Of a stretch of DNA of 12,159 nt, positions 1 through 7,500 are shown one piece after another. The first letter of the stretch is position 1; the number at the start of each line of letters is the position of its first letter. The position numbers and the translations under genes are program-made. The notes under the pieces were generated by a model that was given only the letters and a program-made list of their open reading frames with translations, had not been told where the DNA came from and searched no databases. The DNA comes from Actinomycetes bacterium. GTDB taxonomy: Bacteria; Actinomycetota; Actinomycetes; Actinomycetales; Cellulomonadaceae. The stretch is from assembly GCA_023412515.1 (NCBI GenBank), contig JAEYNO010000499.1:1-12159 (forward strand), in the 5' to 3' direction.

Positions 1-1
1 C

Positions 2-544
2 CCCGACCTCGGCCTGGTGGTCTGCGCGCACGGCGGCGCGTTCGCGGGCACGGGCGTCGACATCGGCACGCGCGCGCTGCTGCGGCACCTCGACGCGATC
101 CCGACGACCACCGGGACGGCCGTCGACCTCGGCTGCGGCACGGGCGTGCTGGCCGTCGCGCTCGCACGCCTGCGCCCCGGCCTCGACGTCGTCGCCACCG
201 ACGAGTCCGCCGCCGCCGTCGCATCCGCCCGCGCCACGGTCGACGCGAACGACGTCGCCGACCGCGTGCGGGTCACGCGCGCCGCCGGCGCCGACGACCT
301 GCCCGACGCGAGCGTCGACCTCGTCCTGCTCAACCCGCCGTTCCACGTCGGCGCGACGATCGCCCCGCAGGTCGCCCACGACCTGTTCGCCCAGGCCGCG
401 CGCGTGCTGCGCCCCGGCGGCGAGCTGTGGGCCGTGTGGAACTCCCACCTGCGGTACCGGCCCGTGCTCGAACGTGTCGTCGGGCTGACACGGCAGGTCG
501 GGCGGGACCCGAAGTTCACGGTGACGGCGTCGGTGCGGGCATGA
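2..544 (+). CDS. RsmC/RlmG-like class I SAM-dependent methyltransferase, 3' part (5' end outside window)
   Basis: This is the C-terminal half to two-thirds of a small-domain (MTS-type) methyltransferase, the family that makes N2-methylguanine in rRNA (RsmC and RlmG in proteobacteria). The frame is open from base 2, so the gene begins left of the window. Visible landmarks are a DIGTRALL segment like the one preceding motif I in RsmC/RlmG, the SAM-binding glycine-rich motif I VDLGCGTG (bases 122-145), an acidic motif II (VVATDES), and the catalytic NPPFH tetrapeptide-type motif (bases 332-346) characteristic of guanine-N2 methyltransferases. A late RVLRPGGELW strand follows. The ending, DPKFTVTASVRA, resembles normal family C-termini, so the 3' end looks intact. 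RNA substrate and target base cannot be told from sequence alone. Composition is typical of the host (GC-rich third positions), so it is probably the resident chromosomal flank of the toxin locus, with which it is convergent. Confidence 0.9.
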   Translation, partial: PDLGLVVCAHGGAFAGTGVDIGTRALLRHLDAIPTTTGTAVDLGCGTGVLAVALARLRPGLDVVATDESAAAVASARATVDANDVADRVRVTRAAGADDLPDASVDLVLLNPPFHVGATIAPQVAHDLFAQAARVLRPGGELWAVWNSHLRYRPVLERVVGLTRQVGRDPKFTVTASVRA

Positions 545-836
545 GGGCGCGCCCCGTCCACCAAGACTGCCCAGGCACAACCCTCGTCAAAAGCGCGCCC
601 CCTCAGGGGAGATTTCGTACGTCCCGGAGCCTCACGAGGAAGAGATGTCACGATTCGAAGGAAGCGAAGAACTGCGAATGCGCGACCTAGTGCACGCGCA
701 GAATAGCACCGCCCGCACCGCGAGAGTAGCCATGTGGCGCAACAGTGTCGGTTGACGCTTTGCAAACCAGCCTCTACCAGATCAGCAGAGCCCCGCTCTG
801 GACCGCAGGAGTCGTCGCCCACATAGGCACATGGAG
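545..836. other. Gene-poor, lower-GC intergenic strip between convergent genes
   Basis: I see no convincing gene here. Base composition is visibly lower in GC than the surrounding chromosome and codon-position bias is absent in all frames. The minus strand has a fairly long open stretch without a plausible start codon or ribosome binding site. A 6-bp perfect hairpin, CAGAGC/GCTCTG with a CCC loop (786-800), lies 37 bases past the immunity gene stop. It has no T tract on either strand, so it is at best a weak terminator for that gene. The low GC matches the immunity gene and toxin tip, which suggests the strip belongs to the same acquired cassette or is a decayed remnant of an older one. Confidence 0.5.
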
Positions 837-1358
837 CTACTCACTGCTGACATCGAGCCAGAGGGTCCGCGAAAAGTCCCACCCCCTCAATCGCGAGAGT
901 TCATCCCGATAGCAGCTGTACGATGCTTGGATAAATCCTCCATCTTCAGTTTCACCCAAGCGGCGGTCTAGGTACGAAGAGCGGTACTCCTCGTGCCCGC
1001 CAGTCAGGTACTCTACGTTTCTTTTCACGATGTACAGCTCAGGCGGGTGGAATAAGTCGAACTCAGAAGCGATCGAATCCAGCGAAGGTGCCCGCACGTC
1101 GATTCGCGAGCTACTCCTGAGCGTAAAAGCGACTCGAGGAACGCCGCCCCTGGACTCTAAACACAGGGGCCAGCACTCAGCGATCACCGACACCCCGAAC
1201 GAGAGCGAGAAATAGCCCCCCTCTGGCGGGTCGAAGATCTCGTCGAAGTGCGTCGAAGAAAAGTAGCCGGCGCCGCACCCCTCCCCTTCGCTTATTTCTA
1301 CCAACCAGGTCGCGATCGCCTCTTTCACGGCAGCCTCCAACCAAACGACTTCAGCCAT
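837..1358 (-). CDS. Putative immunity protein for the adjacent RHS toxin (unrecognised family)
   Basis: This 173-residue, probably cytoplasmic protein has no signal peptide or membrane segment. I do not recognise its family. It is acidic and aromatic-rich, with motifs such as FDEIFDPPEGGYFSLSFG and LFHPPELYIVKRNVEYLTGG. It starts at an ATG 34 bases inside the 3' end of the toxin gene, in a different frame, so its translation is probably coupled to that of the toxin; only a weak AGAGA purine stretch precedes the start. A small gene directly downstream of, and overlapping, a polymorphic toxin tip is the classic place for the cognate immunity gene, and that position is the whole basis of the functional inference. 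GC content is about 53% (hand count over 901-1020), far below the host, so it looks horizontally acquired. It should neutralise the 77-residue toxin tip by direct binding. Confidence 0.7.
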   Translation of the reverse strand: MAEVVWLEAAVKEAIATWLVEISEGEGCGAGYFSSTHFDEIFDPPEGGYFSLSFGVSVIAECWPLCLESRGGVPRVAFTLRSSSRIDVRAPSLDSIASEFDLFHPPELYIVKRNVEYLTGGHEEYRSSYLDRRLGETEDGGFIQASYSCYRDELSRLRGWDFSRTLWLDVSSE

Positions 1359-1558
1359 TTTCTCTGCGCACGCGTGACAACGGCTCGACCATGCTTCCAG
1401 GTTCCATCGATGTTGAGTGCAGCAGGTTTGCGCGGCGTTTTGATGTGAGCATGAATCTGCTCACCCTTGACCTTGCCCCTGTCGATTCTGATGATCCCTC
1501 TGGGTGCCTTACCTCGCTGGATCGCGGCGTTCATCTGGTTGACAGGGCAAGACGGGCC
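1325..1558 (-). other. C-terminal 77-residue toxin tip of the RHS protein
   Basis: This is residues 2482-2558, immediately after the Hint HN-T junction. It begins GPSCPVNQMNAAIQRGKAP and is strongly basic. Notable positions are KGEQIHAHI (His2517, His2519), LNIDGTWKHG (Trp2535, Lys2536, His2537) and the ending KWLKSFGWRLP. The pattern of a short basic domain with an H-x-H pair, a DGTWKHG turn and a closing GW-x-LP resembles small C-terminal domains I have seen on other Rhs/LXG-type toxins; I cannot name the family with certainty. By analogy, the closely placed His and Lys residues suggest an RNase or other metal-independent nuclease, which is inference only. GC is about 52% (1441-1500), unlike the rest of the gene. 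Confidence 0.75.
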
Positions 1559-4500
1559 AGTGTTGTGGACCAGCTGGTCGGCCTGCGCAGGATCAGCCGT
1601 GACGTAGTAGGTGTGCTCACCCGCGACGTGCAGGTTGTGGACGGTCTGGTCCTGGAACCACCCCAGGTCCGTGGTCTGCACGAGCGTACGCACGGCGCCG
1701 TCCGACGCGAGCGTCGTGTCGCCGACGACCAGTGCCCCGGCCGCGACCCACCCGGCGTCGCGCACCCAGTAGGGGTGGTTGTCGGTCGCGACGACAGCCT
1801 CGACGTCGCCGTCGAACCGCAGCGCCACGAGGTGCTTGTCCCCCGTCGACGTCAACGGGGTGATGACCACCTCGGCCGACGTCTGGCCCGTCTGGGGATC
1901 ACCAGCCAGGACGAGGTCTCCGACCTGCAGGTCCTCGATCGGCGTCAACGACCCGTCGGCCATCCGTACCAACGTGCCCGGGACGAACGAGCACGCACGA
2001 CCCGCGACCCGCTTGACCGTGTCGACGACGCGCCTCGCCCGCTGGCCCAGCTTGGCCGACACGGACGTCGCCTTGAACGCCGCACGGACACCCAGGCCCG
2101 CGCCCACGAGCGAGGCCGCCGCCGTGACGCCCATCTCCAGGGCCTTGCCCTTGTTGCCGTTCGCCGCGTACGCGACCGCCGACACCGCGGCTGACGCCGC
2201 ACCGATCGGCCCGGGGATCATCGAGGCGACCTCACCGACGGCCGCCACGACACCCAGCACCTTGCCCCAGGCGATCGTCCCGCCCAGGTCCGTGCAGTTC
2301 ACCGGGTCGGCGTTGCAGTAGTCGTACGCGCCGGCCGACCCACCCGGCACCGGGTCCACCTGCAGGAACCGCCCGATCGCCGGGTGGTACAGCCGCACCC
2401 CCATCAGCAGCACACCCGCGGGCGTGTCCGCCGACCGCTGTGCCGCGCCCAACCACCCGTACCGCGCCGGCGGCGCGTTCGTGGTGGCCGCGCCGCTCAT
2501 CGGCACCGGGTTCCCGAACTCGTCGAACGACGACAACCGCAACGCCGACCACGACGCCGCCGCCGCACCGTCGTCCACCGGCAGGGTCCCGACCACGTCA
2601 CCGTGCAGATCCACGATCTGCAGCACCCGCCCGCCCGCGGCACCGGTCTGCACGGCGACCTGCCCGTCGGCGCCCTCGACCCACCGGGTCACCTCGTCGG
2701 GGCGGGTCGCGTCCTCCACGATCCACCCCGGCTCGTCGCCGTCGCCGTCGTAGTGCACGACCTGCTCGGTCGAGGCCGCCCACTGGTCGTTCACCCACGC
2801 CCACGTGCGCTGCGTCGAGAACCGCTGCAACGGGTCCAGCGTCCACGCGGCCTTCTCGGCGCCCGGCACCTCCTGCGTCGCCACCAGGTCGTTGACGAAG
2901 TACCCGGTCGTCGCCACACCGGCGCCGTCGGCCGTCGGCATCGCGGTCGTCCGGCCGAACGCGTCGTACGCCCACGCCTGGCCGTTGCCACCCGACGTCG
3001 ACACCAGCCGGTCCGCCGAGTCGTACGTCGACGTCGTGGTGGTGGCACCGGTGGCCCCGGGGCAGGCCGCCCCCGCCGCCGCGGTGGCCGTCGAGAACGA
3101 CGTGCGGTTCGAGTGCGCGTCGTAGCCGTACCGACGCGACGTGCACGGTGCACCCACCGCGCCGACGTCGTCCACCGACGCCAGGCGGGCGTACCGGTCG
3201 TAGCCGTACGTCCGCTCACCCGTGGTCGACGTGTGGCGCACCCACTGGCCCCGGTGGTTCTCGACGACCGAGTCCTGCCAGATCACCGCGCCGTCGGAGT
3301 CACGCGTGTACGTCCGGGACACGGGCACCCGCGCCGCGTCGTACCCGAAGGTCATGGTCACGCCGCCCGGCAGCGTCTGGCGCTCCAGCTGTCCGTCCGG
3401 CCCCCACGTGGGCACCACGGCGCCACCGACCGAGTCGGTGATCCGCGTGACGTACCCACGAGGGTCGGCCGTCCGGTCGTACTCGTACCCGCGGGTCGTG
3501 CCGATCGAGTCGGTGACCTTCACGGGCTGGCCGTACCGGTCGTACTGCGTCGCGGTCCAGCCGCCCTGCGCGTCGGTGTACTTCACGAGCCGGCCGAGCG
3601 CGTCGTACTCCTTGGCGACCGCAGCCGTCGGCGTGCCCGCGGCGTCGACCGTCGCGTTGGCCACCACGTCGCCGGTCTGCGGGTCGTACGTCGTGGTCGT
3701 CCGGGCCACCGCCGCACCCGCACCCGGCCCGCCCGAGATCTCGACCGACGTGACCCGGTCGGCCGCGTCGACGACCGTCCGCGTCTGCCGCGTCTGGCCG
3801 TCGGCGGTCTCGGTGGTGAGGGTCGCGGTGCCGAAGCGGTTGTACTCGGTGACCCGCTTCTCGGTGAGCTGGCCCGGCATGCGCGTCGCGTCGTGCCCCG
3901 TGACGGCGCCCGCGTAGCGCGTGACGCACGGCTGCCCCGCCCACTCCGGCCGGTTGCGGCACGCGGCGTCGGCCGCCGAGCCGTCGGCGGTGTACAGCAC
4001 GGAACGCACCGTGCCAGCGTCGGCTCCGGACGAGCCCGGCTTCGACGACGAGAGCACCCGCCCGCGCACGTCGTAGATCGTCGTCGCACGCAGCGGCGCC
4101 GGTCCGTCGGCGTCGACCGTGACGCTCGTCGGCTGCTTGTGCACCCAGCCCGACGTCGGCCCCGTGACCGCCGCACCCGGCTCCAGCGGGTCGTACCCGT
4201 AGGTGGTCAGGGCGCCGTCGAGGAAGTCGGCCGTGCGCACGTCGGCACCCAGGGCGACCGTGCCCGACCGCTCACGCGTCGTGAGCTGCGACGCGACGAC
4301 CGTCGCCGGGCGACCCTCGTCGTAGCCGTACCGCGTCGCCGCGTGCGCGGTGACCGTCGCACTGGGGTCGTTGCCGACCGCGAGCCGCTGGGCAGGACCG
4401 CGGGTCGCGTGCACCGCCAGGTCGTCCGGCGTGTAGTACGTCCGGGAGTCCAGGACCTGCGCGATCGTCGCCGACGACCCCGTGATCCCCCACGAGCCGA

Positions 4501-7500
4501 GCTGCGACGACTCGGGCAGCTTCCCGAGCGCGATCAGCCGGTTGGTCGCGTCGAGGGTCCTGACCACGCGCCCCTTGCCGTCGTACTCGGTCGTGTCGAC
4601 GAAGCCCTCGACCGGGGCTCCCGCACCGGCCGGCGAGGCCGTGTTGACCTCGTTGCCCGAGGCGTTGAGGTAGTGCACGGTCGCGGCACGGTAGCCGTCA
4701 CGGCCCGGGACGGACGCCGTCGCGGTCGTCACCGTCGGCGGCTCCTGCGGCGGGAACACCGCCGTCGCGTCCGTGGGGCCGTCCTGCTGCGCCCACGTCG
4801 CCAGCGCGGCCGGCCCCAGGTCGTACGGCCCCCCGGCGCCGCGCGTCAGCGGCACGCCGTAGACCACGGTCGTCGTGTTGTCCGGACCGGCCTCGGTCCG
4901 CGACCCCGGCACGAGGCTCTCGCGCGTCGCCGTGAGCAGCCGGCCGCCGCCCGCGTCGACCCAGTCGCCGGCGCCCGTGCGCTGCGCACCGCCCGGGCCG
5001 TAGGCGTACCGGTAGGGCTTCTCGCCGGGCGCCCCCACCGAGGCGAGTCGTCCCGTCGCGTCGTACGTGTACGTCGTGACGAGCGCGGGAGCGATGCGCG
5101 GGTCGGACACCTGACGCAGCCGCCCCAGCGAGTCGTAGGCGTAGGCGGCGATCGCCGTGCGCGTGCTGGCCTTGCCCGGCTCCGCGGACCAGAGGTACGC
5201 CGCACGCACCTGGTTCGCGACGTCGCCGAACGTCGCGCCCACCGCGGTCGTCGCCGTCGCGTACTCCAGCTCCACGACCTTGCAGCCGGCGGCGGGCACG
5301 GCGGCCTCGCAGCCCGACACCCCGGGCTCGCGCGGCGCGATGATGCGCTCGAGCCGGCCCGGCCCCGTCGCCGACGTCGCGTAGACGTACCGCGCCTCGG
5401 TCTCCGCGACCGCGCTGGACGACTGCGCGATCGCGTAGTCGCCCGACGACCCCGGGCGCGTGAACAGGCTGAAGGTCCCGTCGATCTCGGTGAGGCGCCA
5501 GCCGTTGCCCTCGGGGCGCAGCGTGAGCGTCTCGGCGCCCGGCTCGGGGAACCACTTCTGCCCGTCGCCGGACGTGAACCAGATCTCGCCACCGCCGGTC
5601 AGGTGGACCGCCGCGACGTCGTCGTAGGGGCGCGACACGTGCGTGTACGCCGTGCCCGACCACTCGTCGGCGGTCCCGAGCGCCCACTCCTTGCCGAACG
5701 GCGACCACGTCTCCCGGATCGAGACGTCGTCGAAGTAGACCGGCTTGGCCGTCGACGTGAAGCCGTTGTAGAGCCGCGCGAACGCCTCCGTCGCCGTCGG
5801 CGGGATCGTGACGTCGACGCTGACCCTCTCCCACTGGTCCCGCTTGGTCGGCATCGGGGTGCGCGCTCCGACGAGCGGCGGGTTGCTGTACGTGCCGTCC
5901 GCGTTCCGCCAGAACACGTTGATGCCCAGGCCGCGGGGGTTGTCGGGCGTGAGTCCCGTGGCCGCGGGGACGTACACCCACGTCGAGACGCGGTACGTGC
6001 GGCCCGCCTGCAGGCCGAGCTTGTTCGAGGAGAACGGGCCGGTGTCCGCGTACAGGGAGGCGTACGAGTCGGCGTTGCCCTTCGAGGTCACCTTGAACGA
6101 CGAGGTGCCGGCGTGGAACCGCGTCGTGTCGACCGCGACCGCCGCGGTGTGCTGACCGATGTCGGTCACCGCCCGCGCCTCGCGCATCGCCTCCGGGAGC
6201 CGGTCGCCGTGCAGCTGCACACCCGCACGGGACTCGCGCGACGAGGCGGTGCGCACCACCGACAGCCCGAACTCGTCGACGTCGGTGACGGACAGCGTGT
6301 GGTCGCCCGTGAGCAGGTTGACGCTGCCCGGGCCGACGTCGGCCGACGCCGCACCGTCGGCGTCGGGGTCGACCGTGAGGGTCACCCACTGCGTCTCCTG
6401 GGGGGCGGTCCCGGCGGCTGACGCCGACACCAGCGCGCGGACCTGCACCGGCCCGCCCTCGTGCCCCAGCGTCGCGCCGACGTCCCACGTCGTGTACGCG
6501 TCACCGGTGGGCAGCGCCTGCCACGTCGTGGTCCACGCCCGGCCGTCCGACGTGCTGAGGTCCCCGACGGGCACCGCGGCGCGCGTCGTCGAGTCCGGGC
6601 CCCGGCGCCACTCGTAGCTGACGTAGGCGTAGCCGTCCGCCGCCTGCACGCGGATCGGCACGCGCCGCACGACGCGCGCCCCCTCCTCGGGCGCCACCAC
6701 CCCGGCGAGCCCGACGTTGAACGCGTACTTGCGCACCGGGGACGCGTTCCCCGCCCGGTCGACCGCCCTGACCTGCAGGACGTGCCGCCCGGCGGTCGCG
6801 GGCGTGACGGTGAGCGACTGGGCGGTGCCCCCGACCGCGGCCACCTTCTGGTTCGGGTCGGGCGCCTTGTCGAGCGCCCACTGGTACTCGACGATCGACG
6901 CGTCGGCGGCGGACGGCGCCAGGCGGAACACGCCGGCGGTCCCCGGCGCGCGTCGCCACCTGTTGTCGTCGGGGTAGTCGGTGGAGGTCACGAGCGGTGC
7001 CGTGGGCGCGGTCGTGTCCACGCCGAACGTGAACCTGGCGGACGGCGCGCTCTCGTGCTTCCAGTCGCTGCCGCCGACCATGAAGAAGTACGTCTCCTGG
7101 TCGACGAGAGTCCCGGCGGGCACGTCCTTGTAGGCCTGCGCGCCCGACGTCACGAAGCCCGAGTTGCGGCCGTTGCCCCAGCCCCAGACGTGCGTGCCGG
7201 CGCCGCGGAAGAGGTAGAAGTTCGCGTCGACGTTCTCGCCGTCGGGGTCGCTGACCGTCGCGGAGAGTCGCGGGGTGAGCGTGTTCGTCCAGTAGACGCC
7301 GTTGTACGCGGTCGCGTTGCGCGGCGACACGTTCAAGCCCGTCGGCACGTTCGGCGTCGAGTTGTACGTGACCCACACCGACGGGATGTACGCACCGTTG
7401 TTCGCCTGGTAGACGCGCTTCCAGCCGTAGTTGTCGCGCTCGTTCTCGGCCTTGATGCCGACGTACCCCTCCTGGCCGCCGCCCGCGGCCCAGTCGCGGG

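Noticed and set aside
786..800. Hairpin CAGAGC-CCC-GCTCTG as terminator of the immunity gene
   Set aside because: The stem is only 6 bp and has no T tract on either strand, so it is mentioned but not listed as a terminator.
2384..6421. Very long plus-strand open frame (over 1300 codons) opposite the RHS gene
   Set aside because: The translation is almost wholly Arg/Gly/Pro/Val low-complexity, as expected antisense to a GC3-biased gene. The minus-strand frame carries clear RHS domains.
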